Positions 1-8,223 of a stretch of 64,000 nucleotides of DNA are shown here, one piece after another. The notes under the pieces are model-generated. The model made no database searches. It worked only from the letters and a program-made list of their open reading frames with translations, and had not been told where the DNA came from. The stretch's first letter is position 1, and each line of letters begins with the position of its first letter. Made by a program: the position numbers and the translations under genes. This stretch comes from Synanceia verrucosa (Eukaryota > Chordata > Actinopteri > Perciformes > Synanceiidae), in the NCBI GenBank assembly GCA_029721515.1, contig CM056550.1, positions 24,068,619-24,132,618 on the forward strand. Direction: 5' to 3'.

Positions 1-134
1 TGTTCAGACTTGTGGGTGTTTTGATGTCACACAGAAGAGTACTGGAAGTGAAAATGTTCCACCGAGGTTAAATATAGCTGTCATGTGAATACATCGGATG
101 AGAGCAATATTAATACAGTTTGTCACTCAATTAG

Positions 135-257
135 GATACTTTTGCACGGGCGAAGAACTGGGTGAAGGAGCTGCAGAGACAAGCCAGTCCCAACATAGTG
201 ATCGCTCTGGCTGGAAACAAGGCGGACATCGCAAACAAGAGAACTGTTGACCATCAG
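135..257 (+). CDS. rab5c: rab5c coding exon, G4 motif
   Basis: The exon is 123 nt (41 codons), phase 0 at both ends. It is bounded by acceptor ttag at 131-134 and donor gtacga after 257. The translation starts DTFARAKNWVKELQRQASPN and includes NKAD, which reads the guanine base. It ends in VDHQ; most Rab5 proteins have VEFQ, VDFQ or VEYE here. Confidence 0.93.
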
Positions 258-384
258 GTACGAATGTGCGCAGCGAGATTATTTCAGATATTCACAGCCC
301 TGTCCTGAATTTAGATTACCGTTAAACATTTACGACAAACTTTTTTTTTTAATGTCATTGTCAATATCTAAATTATGTTATTAG

Positions 385-478
385 GAAGCACAACTATACG
401 CAGATGACAACAGTCTACTCTTCATGGAGACCTCAGCCAAAACTGCCATGAATGTCAATGAAATTTTCATGGCTATTG
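385..478 (+). CDS. rab5c: rab5c coding exon, G5 (SAK) motif
   Basis: The exon is 94 nt, with acceptor ttag at 381-384 and donor gtaagt after 478. It reads EAQLYADDNSLLFMETSAKT, then AMNVNEIFMAI plus one base of a split alanine codon. ETSAK is the conserved loop contacting the guanine. An open reading frame runs on into the intron after 478, but the consensus donor and the Rab5 match place the exon end here. Confidence 0.93.
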
Positions 479-843
479 GTAAGTGCGTCATTCTGCTGAG
501 TCAAATATCCCTGCCCACTGCTCCCACTTATTATATTTTAGGCTACAATTTAGTTTGTTTGAGCAACAAAGAACAGAATTACATGCAAACTGTAACTGAC
601 CAAGCTTTCCTAAACTTGAAACATGAAACGGTGAACAAACGGTATTAATGTGAAGAAATAATTCAGTGTTTTAAGCACTAAAATGTCAACACTCTGGGTG
701 CTCCTCATTAACTGATCTTAGTAACCAACAACCTGTAAGTTCATTTGAGCCTTGATTTGGTTGTCAACAAGAAACAGCAGAGAGAGGATTGTTTCCACTT
801 TTCTGTTTGTTATATTCGAACATCTGTGATCCTGCCCCTGCAG

Positions 844-971
844 CAAAGAAGCTACCGAAGAGCGACCCTCAGGGTGGAGCCGGACAAGGGGGGCGGACTA
901 GGACAGGAGTGGATCTACAAGAAGCTGCCCCTCAGAGTCGCAGCAGCCAGTGCTGCGGCGGCGGCAATTAG
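844..971 (+). CDS. rab5c: rab5c terminal coding exon with prenylation cysteines
   Basis: The acceptor ctgcag ends at 843. The exon completes the split alanine codon and reads AKKLPKSDPQ, a glycine-rich linker, TGVDLQEAAPQSRSSQ, then CCGGGN and TAG at 969-971. The paired cysteines are the geranylgeranylation site. Four residues follow them (GGGN), where mammalian Rab5 proteins end in CCSN. The three extra glycines come from a GGC run. Confidence 0.92.
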
Positions 972-1755
972 CATGTATGAAAGAATGAACTTAGTGAGCG
1001 AGCCCTGAACATCATTTTAAGGACAGCACATAGCTAACACCCAGAGAGGCAGGAGAGGGCAGAGCCACTCGCCACCCCTGCACTTAAACTGAGATTACAG
1101 ATGAGATTATCTGGATCCTCTTTGATTAAAGGAGCATTTTTTTAAATAATCATAAGCTAGAGGGAATTACCAGATCCTTCACTACTTCTCTCTTTCCTCT
1201 GTGTATCTATCTACCTCCCTGTACATCTTCAGTCTGTCTCAGTTGATTGAATTCTTCTCAAATGATTTTTTTTCTGAAGGGTGACACTGAGGTTGTTTGT
1301 CATTTCCCCTATTTGTTTGTGCGTCTGTTATGTCTGTGTATGTACACATACACGCACCATATATTGGCAGTTTACTTTTCTGCTGTTGTCATTTCCCTCT
1401 ACATTGATCATCATTATGAAAGATACAAACACCCAACAACTAATGCTGGAATTGCAAACAACGGAGCAATTCATCTTCGTGGTTTGTGTCCTGTTGCAGT
1501 TAAGACCACAGCATTGTGTTCTTGTTGGAGACTTGGACATGACAGTTATACGGAAAGCTGTAGCCTCTGCTTAATGAAGCAGGTCATGATTTAACAGGCT
1601 ACACACATCTGAAGATGTTTCTGAACTGTACAAATGCAGTTGTTTGCATTCATTGTGTATTGTAACACCAGAGAGTTGTTAGCATTTTTTAAAGGAAATG
1701 TGAAAATAACTTGTAAATCTAAAAAAAAAGAGTAATAAATAACATGGAAGATTCA
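972..1755 (+). other. rab5c: rab5c 3' UTR
   Basis: Noncoding sequence from the stop codon to the likely cleavage site. An ATTAAA at 1125-1130 could be a proximal poly(A) signal, and AATAAA at 1734-1739 is the stronger one. Two overlapping open frames near 1247-1594 have no recognisable protein content and lie inside this UTR. The exact cleavage point is inferred. Confidence 0.6.
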
Positions 1756-1776
1756 TCTTGTTCTGAGTTGTTTTGC
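1734..1776 (+). terminator. poly(A) signal and GT-rich downstream element
   Basis: AATAAA at 1734-1739 is followed by a T/G-rich stretch around 1757-1776 (ttgttctgagttgttttg). This is the usual layout of a vertebrate cleavage and polyadenylation site, placing the transcript end near 1750-1758. Confidence 0.6.
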
Positions 1777-2418
1777 AGCGGCATGGCATTGGAATATGGT
1801 TATTTTTATGATTTTACGCAGTGCGCTGGCAGACAGAGCTTTGATTTTCTGCAAAAAAAATGATTGGGCATTCATTTCTCAAAATTCACTTTTGCATGTG
1901 TCAGTTTGGGTTTGAACCAATTTTCCACTGTTTCTTTTTTTTATCATTTTTCATGTAGACTTTATAGTCAATCATATGACTGTTTTTGGGCTAGAAGAAA
2001 GCACATGTTTGGAAACATTTGTGAAATGTTTGTTATTGCACTGACTATAGCTTGTAATACATTTTGAATATATATGTTGAATTTATTATTTTGCAGTAGA
2101 TACATGAGTTTTTAATTGAGCTTCATTCCAAAACTGCTGCAGTGGCTTGGATAGAAACTGAGAAGGTTTTGTGTAAGGTGTCAGGTTTTCTTTTTGTTGA
2201 TCTAGTACCATTTGGTACAGAATACTTAAACTGTTGCTGGCAGTTTCTAAAGATATTTGTGTCCATTGTTTTAAATGTTATTCTTAAAGCTTTGACAGTT
2301 TCATATTCTTGTGTTAGTTGCAGCTCTGATCAAATCAAGTAAACACTATATGGCACTTTTATACATAAATTACTCTCTCTCGCGCTTTCTCTCTCTCTCA
2401 CACACACACACACATTTT
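1777..2418. other. intergenic, no gene; CT/CA microsatellite
   Basis: AT-rich sequence with no coding exon that I can recognise. A compound (CT)n-(CA)n tract lies at about 2374-2414, right where the 5' part of the neighbouring Tc1 relic would begin. Confidence 0.6.
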
Positions 2419-2855
2419 AGTAAATAATACTGATTACCTCTTAATTATGGCTCCTGGGATTTATAAGGCAGCAAGTGAACATTTTGTACTCAAAGTTGAT
2501 GTTAGAAGCAGGAAAAATGTCCAAGTGTGACGATTTGAGTGAGTTTGACAACAAAAACCGAACAGTGATGGCTAGAGGACTGGGTCAGAGCATCTCCAGA
2601 CCTGCAGCTCTGATGAGGTGTTCCTGGTCTACAGTGGTCAGGATCTATCAAAAGTGGTCCAAGGAAGGACCAGTGGTAAACCAGAGACAGGGTCATGAGA
2701 GGACAAGGATCACTGATGCAGGAGGGGAGTGAAGGTTGGTCCTGGTGGTCTGATCCAACGTTAATGCTTGTTCTGATAGAAAGGTGTCAGGATACACAGA
2801 GAAACACAGTCTGTTTGGCAAGCAGGTGGTCATAATGTTATACCTGATCAGTGTT
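2419..2855 (+). mobile_element. Tc1/mariner-like transposon, internally deleted relic
   Basis: The start of a Tc1-type transposase gene is recognisable from 2518. It contains GQSISRPAAL, then IYQKWSKEGPVVNQRQGHE of the N-terminal helix-turn-helix region, and then ITDAGGE before a stop. The sequence then jumps to a more distal transposase-gene segment (about 2758-2815) and ends in a Tc1-type terminal repeat at about 2823-2855 (ggtggtcataatgttatacc). The catalytic DDE region is missing and no matching left terminal repeat is visible. The element cannot move by itself. The family assignment is from memory. Confidence 0.85.
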
Positions 2856-5691
2856 AAGTGCCTGAAAAAAATCCAGACAGCAGACATAGCGTCAGTAAAC
2901 AATTTCAACCACTAGATGTCAGCCTCACACTACAAATTTAGATTTGTCACAAATAGGTCCTTTTGAAAGCACCAGTGCCCATTAATTTATAAGTGGTCAG
3001 TATTTTCTAATGAAAGTAAGCATAAACACACACAAGATTGATGTAAAATTAACATTTTTAATAGTGGATTAAATGGCATTTTTCAAGTAAAAATGTGATT
3101 TTTTTTTTTGGTGTGTGTGTGAGACTGACCATGCGAAGAGCCATTATTTGCAGAGTGAGGTTAGACTAGGCTATTGTCGTAGTGATGCTCTTCATTTGTG
3201 TCCACCTGATTATTTTCCAGCTCATTTTAAAGCAGGGTTTCTCTGCGTTCATGCAGGAGTTCACCTTGTTGTGATGAACGGTGTCTCTGAAGCTCTTTCA
3301 AGTATCAAGTCTATTACCTAAAGCAAGCATTGAATATATATAATGACATCTATTCAAATGAGATGTTCTGAGTCTGTAAAGGTGTTAAAAATGTATTTGT
3401 TGAGGCGGTCTGAGCATTTGAGAGTGCAGGGTCGAGTACATGCACACTTTTGTCAGTTCATTAGGTGCAGCTAGAGCTAAAACTACTGCTGCTTCCCTCA
3501 TGGTTAATGAAGTATCCATCTATGTAGTGCAAAAATGCAGTAAATCCTCCCTGTGTGAATGTTATCAGCTTCAGTTATTGTTGAAACTGTTTTAAGGAGG
3601 TGTTGATTCAACTTAAGGGTCATTTTGGAGACTGGTCTGTTGAAATATATTACAGCAAACTGGTGTTTGTAATATTTGGCAACCCCATTTTACCAGTATA
3701 TGTGCATGCATGGAATCATGGTACCTTCTTGCTGTGAGGCGACAATACTCACCACTGCACCTCCGTGCCGCCCATATTATATTATATTGATACTATTTAA
3801 AGAGATGTTAAATTTTACAAACATTACAGTCTTTTAAGACATTTAAGTGACATGTTTCATGTATTTTCTGTTTTTGCATTGCACCAGCTTTTCCTAACTT
3901 TTAAAAAATTGAAAATTCACATAATAAAGGTACATGAAAATGCACTTTATGACATTTTTGAGAGTATACATAACATTGGGGATGTTGATAAATCCTTTGT
4001 CGGTATGACCAGCAGCTAATGTTAACTAGTCTAAGCAGTTAATTTATTGCTTAATATTTCCACTGATGGACTCTGATGTTAGACCATGTTTACTACTGTT
4101 GCTGTTTTAGTGTTTTTCATTTCAGTGGTTGCATTTCAGCAAAAAATCACTCATACTTTCCCAGAGACAGGATATAAGGAATGTGTATATGTGTATGTAT
4201 GTAAACAACTACAACCATATTAAGAATTTTACACCAGAAAATGGTATAAATTAGGCTGACAGCTCTGCTGTTGTGGCTTTGACGCCTCCAACCTAACATT
4301 AAATCAACTTTTAAAGTAATTTGAACACACACACAAGCACAAAGAGGCACACACCAGCGTCTCTGCCAAAAGCAGGCAGCCACTCTGTTCACAGTAAATG
4401 ATTTCTCATTTGTTGAGCTGTCAATCAAGATGTGTTCTGTCAAAAGAGAAACTCATTTCATAGTTGGCCTCTGTGAATCATAATGGTGTGAGAGCTGGAC
4501 TGAAATTGACTGTGTTTAGAGGAGGAGATTCACAGAATAAAGGAAATGTGCCCTGAAAATAAATGCAACCTTTTTACTTTCTTTTTCCACTCGTGCAAGA
4601 AATTGAACCGCTCAAATGGCCAACTCAAAGCTTCGGTATGGCATGGTAGCAGAAACAATAAGGATTTTAAGATTAGCAATAGTACTGTGATGTAATGTGT
4701 TTTTGTTTGAGAAACCATTGGTCCAGTTTTATAGCCTCTAAAAGATGGAAAACAGTCTATTCCAAATGCTTGCTTTGATGGATTCCCTCTATCTTCCCAG
4801 ACAGAGAGAAATGTCATTAAATACCAAGGGCACAGGGACATGCTATCTGAATTGTATTCTGTGGTTTGAGATTTCTGCTGATAAGGATGGTGTGTGTGAT
4901 GTGCAGAAATTATTGTCTCTTATCTTAAACGAAACATCCAGCTGTGTTGCCACCAGATAGGACGCTTGTGAGAAACGAACCAGAATGAAGCACAAAAAAA
5001 CTGTCCTTAATATTTTGCATATGATGTTTGTATATGATGTTTTTCTGAACATTCACACTCAGTAATGTGCTTAAACGTTTATTACTGATCACTTCGAGTC
5101 AAGCAGTTGAACAGTAAGTGGCTTGCTCAGTGGAGCCAGAAAAAGCTTATTAGCTTAGCTTAGCTTTGTAGCTTAAAAGCTGGAAACAGGTGATTTTATT
5201 CCCAGCCTCACACTCTTCTTATCAAAAGGGCAACATACTTTATGGGCTATATAGGCTGCAGGATGTAGAAATTTATGGAAGTGCTTATACTAGGCTCACA
5301 CTGCAAGATTTTCATCTTTTTTTGTCAATGAAGTTTGAATCATATTTTTTTTACTCATGACTTTAAAGATCCTGATAACAGAAATCATCATTTTTCCATG
5401 ACTCTCTTTGAGTTTGAATAGTCTTCATCCTCCGTAAAAGTGACTCACAAATATTTCATGATGTGTCTCATTGTTCTCAAGTGGACTTAAACCTCAAGGA
5501 CAGAGGGTACGATCACTTTGCAGAGAAGCTTTCGTCATCATTTATTCTCAATTAATAGGAGTCATTGTGTTGATTTTTAAATACCCACTCACTCTTACTC
5601 TCTCCTTCTCACTGTAAAAAATGTCTTCAAATGATGTAGTATTGCTCAATGAGGAGTGAAGCAATACAAACTAAAGAAACAGTGTACAAAC
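2856..5691. other. intergenic, no gene
   Basis: AT-rich noncoding sequence. It contains a short SINE-head fragment at 3721-3773 and a stretch at about 5146-5190 with repeated tagctt motifs followed by ctggaaacagg, resembling a common fish repeat. Short open frames at 4147-4443 and 4530-4841 (minus strand) have no domain and no splice support. Confidence 0.6.
3721..3773 (-). repeat. SINE head fragment (GGCGGCACGG family)
   Basis: The reverse complement starts gggcggcacggaggtgcagt and ends in cctcacagcaagaaggtac. This matches the 5' head of the SINE-like element seen at 63378-63772. Body and tail are absent, so it is a 53-bp fragment. Confidence 0.75.
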
Positions 5692-5704
5692 TAAAGAAAC
5701 AGTG
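5665..5704. repeat. 20-bp perfect tandem duplication
   Basis: The 20-mer tacaaactaaagaaacagtg occurs at 5665-5684 and again, unchanged, at 5685-5704. The second copy runs into the left end of the inverted-repeat element at 5692. Confidence 0.9.
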
Positions 5705-6002
5705 TGTAGCAAAGATAGCTATTGGCAGAAATTATCTGAATAACTGTGTTTTTTTTCTTACATATCAAATATGAAAATACTCAAAATTAAAATTTAAGAT
5801 TTTGGATCCTTTGAAGCAAGAAGATATTTTTTTGCAGTAGCCCAAAGCGGACAATCCCAGATAGTGGGACAATCCTCTAGATAGTGCCATTTTCGTTTTT
5901 GCCTCGGCCATCATGGTTCTCCTATACAGGACACAGAAGTTTCATTCAACAATCTACAACATCACCACTAGATGGCACCAAATCCGACACACTGCACCTT
6001 TA
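5692..6002. mobile_element. short inverted-repeat DNA element (MITE), TTAA-type ends
   Basis: The left end is taaagaaacagtgtgtag and continues to gctattggcag. The right end is ccactagatggcaccaaatc, running on to acactgcacctttaa. These are diverged inverted copies of the same terminal sequence, about 311 bp apart. The same ends occur at 48319-48876. The ctaaag...ctttaa borders would fit a TTAA target site, as made by piggyBac-type transposases, but that superfamily assignment is inference. No coding capacity. Confidence 0.65.
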
Positions 6003-7631
6003 ATTGAGCACTGGGAGCGCTGGTTTAACCTTTTATTTCACAGAAAAAAGACCAGAATTTAAAAGCTGTATGTTGACAGCAAAGATACACCACATTAGCA
6101 TCTGTTCAGAAGTCTTTTGACCATTTCCTGAAATTTGTCACATTGAGCAAATAGGCTTCATTTCTCTGTCTTACTTTAAATGCATTACACTTTTCAAAAG
6201 CTGTGAATCACAATGGTGCTTCTCTTCCACAGTCTTGTTCTGTCTTTTTTTTTTTTTTTTAAATTAACCACTCATATCCTTTAAAGTACCATTCAATCAA
6301 ACTTTGAAGTCAAATAAAGTTGCCATAGTGACCAGGATAAACTAAAATGTGTATTGGCTCCCTTGATAATTCTGGGACAAGAGGAATAAAAATATCCTTT
6401 AATGGAAGCACTCAAAATGATGATGGACCCGAACATTGGTATTAATTTTGCAGCTTCATGGAAACGGAGCAACCAAATCCAACTCATAAATCCAACCTTA
6501 ACAACAGGAAGCTGATTCTATTATAGTACGATACCAGCTAGTTCAATTGTCTTCTTTTGTATCCAGTAAAACACAGAGACATCACTCAATGAGCTGTGAT
6601 ATCTTACACCCTTGTTGCTGCTTGCATGTGCACATGAGCACCTTTTATTTTTAGGGCAGCTGCCTTGTGGCGGCGGTCAAGCACGGTGTCAAAGGACTTC
6701 AATGAGAAGGACATAGCTCAAACTCCAAGTATGTTTCCACCGAGCATCCATCATCGTCCAGCTGACAGCTGACCCAGACACAGAGGTCGGCCCGCAGCAA
6801 ATTCAGGCATGTGCCTGTGTCACTGTACTCTCCAGTTCATCTGCTGGCATCTGCTTTTGAACATAGCCCAACAATGCTAATGAGGGGCTCTAGAGGGGGT
6901 GGGACTAGGGAGTGATGGCAAACAAACACGACCTAAAGGTGGAGAGGATTTGACCTGTCAAAGAAGGACAACATTATCCTTTGACCCCCTCAAGTAATAC
7001 ATCGTACTCCAAGTGGCTCTTAAATGCCCTGGATTTTAATAGATTTAGGGATAAGCATTAGCATTGTTTCAAGGCAGTAAAAATACCAGTAGGTGTTTAC
7101 AAAGACTTAAAGTGATGTGCTTTCACTCGACAAACTGAGCAAATACTAGAACGGCTCGATGGTTTCTTTTGAGTGATGGCTCAAGCCTTTAGGACGACAA
7201 AAATAAGCACATTTTCAAACGGGTGCTCCACCGTAGCCTGTTGTTTATCCTCTGTGGCCCTGGAAGGAGAGAGAAAATAACCCTGGGACTACAAATCCAA
7301 TGTAGGATATGTGTGAGGGCTAAAAATCTAGGCTATCACAACATTTGACTTTTGATGATAATTATACATCATTGGAGTACCTTTTTAATACCTGCTTTGT
7401 TTTTTTTTTATACTAGCAGAGCTCAAGGGCAGATTGGCTTATGTTAGTTTAAGATAAGATAAGAAAATAATTCATCTGGAAGGAAATTCTTGTGCATACA
7501 CAGTAGGAAATGTAAACAGATTCAAAAGGTGCATCGCAGTTTATCATATAAACTGGCTAATATCTAACAACATATTTCTTTACACAAGTGTCTACTGTTT
7601 ACTTTTGATGTTTTCTTGTATTTAGTAACAA
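6003..7631. other. intergenic; candidate upstream regulatory stretch
   Basis: No gene. A poly(T) run sits at about 6246-6260, and a GATAAGATAAG repeat with LINE-tail-like sequence at about 7451-7500. The repeat-free block 6651-7010, about 1.2-1.5 kb upstream of the znf385c promoter, has balanced base composition and contains ctaatgag, aacaaaca and aggtcg/cctttgacc-like motifs. Its regulatory role is inference only. Confidence 0.4.
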
Positions 7632-7696
7632 TGATGGCATTTAATGTTTTTTTCCAGCACAGTGTCAGTGCTGGAAAAAAACATTAAATGCCATCA
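7632..7696. repeat. perfect 29-bp inverted repeat (65-nt hairpin)
   Basis: The arm at 7632-7660 (tgatggcatttaatg, T7, then ccagcac) is the exact reverse complement of 7668-7696. The 7-nt loop is agtgtca at 7661-7667. There is no mismatch in 29 pairs. It lies about 0.5 kb upstream of the znf385c first exon. It could be a template-switch inversion, a remnant of an inverted-repeat element, or a transcribed hairpin. Sequence alone does not decide. Confidence 0.9.
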
Positions 7697-8028
7697 CCAG
7701 CACTGTCCTACATGATACAACTGCAGTCAAACGTTTATGTCATGTGTTTTATTTAATAGCCAACAACAATAATGGTTTATGGTATAAGCTCATTTTATTC
7801 TAATTTAATGGAGAGAAAGGCACTATAGTATATCCAAGTTTATCTTATTATTATTATTATTTTTATTACTCTATATCTATTTTGACCTTATTGCTGTAGC
7901 CACCTTTGTTTGGCTTTAATAAGTTAGTCATGCACATCTTTATTATTATTATTATTATCATTATTAATCATTCTTTTATTTTTTTTTAATTTTATTATTG
8001 TTCTCTCTCTCTCTCTCTCTCTCTCTCA
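7697..8028. repeat. TTA-rich sequence and (TC)n microsatellite
   Basis: (TTA)n runs at about 7846-7868 and 7940-7970 are followed by a poly(T) stretch and a pure (TC)n tract at about 8001-8027. The TC tract ends directly upstream of the CpG-rich first exon, so it may be part of the core promoter. Confidence 0.8.
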
Positions 8029-8195
8029 TCCTTTCAGCACGCGACTCTCCGATATCTCAGTCTAGCAGGCGGCAGTGGCAGAGCGCGCGCGCGCACATCA
8101 TCCGCGTGGCTCTCTATCTTTTCTTGACTCGCTCGCGGGACTGAAACGCCTGCAGCAGAGCTCGCGCTGTAATCTGTGACTGTGACAACTGGGAA
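8029..8195 (+). promoter_or_regulatory. znf385c: znf385c distal CpG-rich promoter and 5' UTR
   Basis: CpG density rises sharply at about 8037-8170 (gagcgcgcgcgcgcac, cgctcgcggg) against an AT-rich background. No TATA box is seen. This is typical of a broad CpG promoter, with transcription start probably inside this block. The 5' leader has no upstream ATG, and an in-frame TGA at 8142-8144 supports the ATG at 8196 as the start. Confidence 0.6.
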
Positions 8196-8223
8196 ATGGA
8201 CTCCGTGAAACCGTCTCCCACAA
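8196..8223 (+). CDS. znf385c: znf385c exon 1a coding part
   Basis: ATG GAC TCC GTG AAA CCG TCT CCC ACA A, encoding MDSVKPSPT plus one base, with donor gtagga at 8224. The ATG has A at -3 and G at +4 (strong context). The split codon joins with AT at 31725 to give Asn, followed by MKRPKSPDW. Translation might instead start at the exon 2 ATG (31727); the two products differ by ten residues. No homologue of these ten residues is known to me, so the support is splice frame and promoter context. Confidence 0.65.

Larger units (their letters stand above)
1..1755 (+). other. rab5c: rab5c gene, 3' part (locus entry)
   Basis: Rab5 is a small GTPase of early endosomes. It drives endocytic vesicle fusion by recruiting effectors in its GTP form and is anchored by C-terminal geranylgeranyl groups. 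Three exons encode the last 114 residues of a protein that is usually about 216-220 residues. The P-loop, switch I and switch II exons lie left of the window. The spliced product has the guanine-binding motif NKAD, the ETSAK motif, a hypervariable tail and a C-terminal CC pair. Residues ALAGNKAD, METSAKTAMNVNEIFMAIA and GVDLQE favour RAB5C over RAB5A and RAB5B; this comparison is from memory. The downstream znf385c-like gene in the same orientation fits the mammalian RAB5C-ZNF385C neighbourhood. Exon sizes of 123 and 94 nt are as expected for Rab5 genes. Bases 1-134 are intron. A rab5a paralogue is the main alternative. Confidence 0.85.

Noticed and set aside
424..648. Open frame starting METSAKTAMNVNEI and continuing past 478
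   Set aside because: It reads through a consensus donor into the intron; the Rab5 continuation is found in the 844-971 exon.
1247..1594. Overlapping open frames on both strands behind rab5c
   Set aside because: They sit in the rab5c 3' UTR before its poly(A) signal and show no domain.
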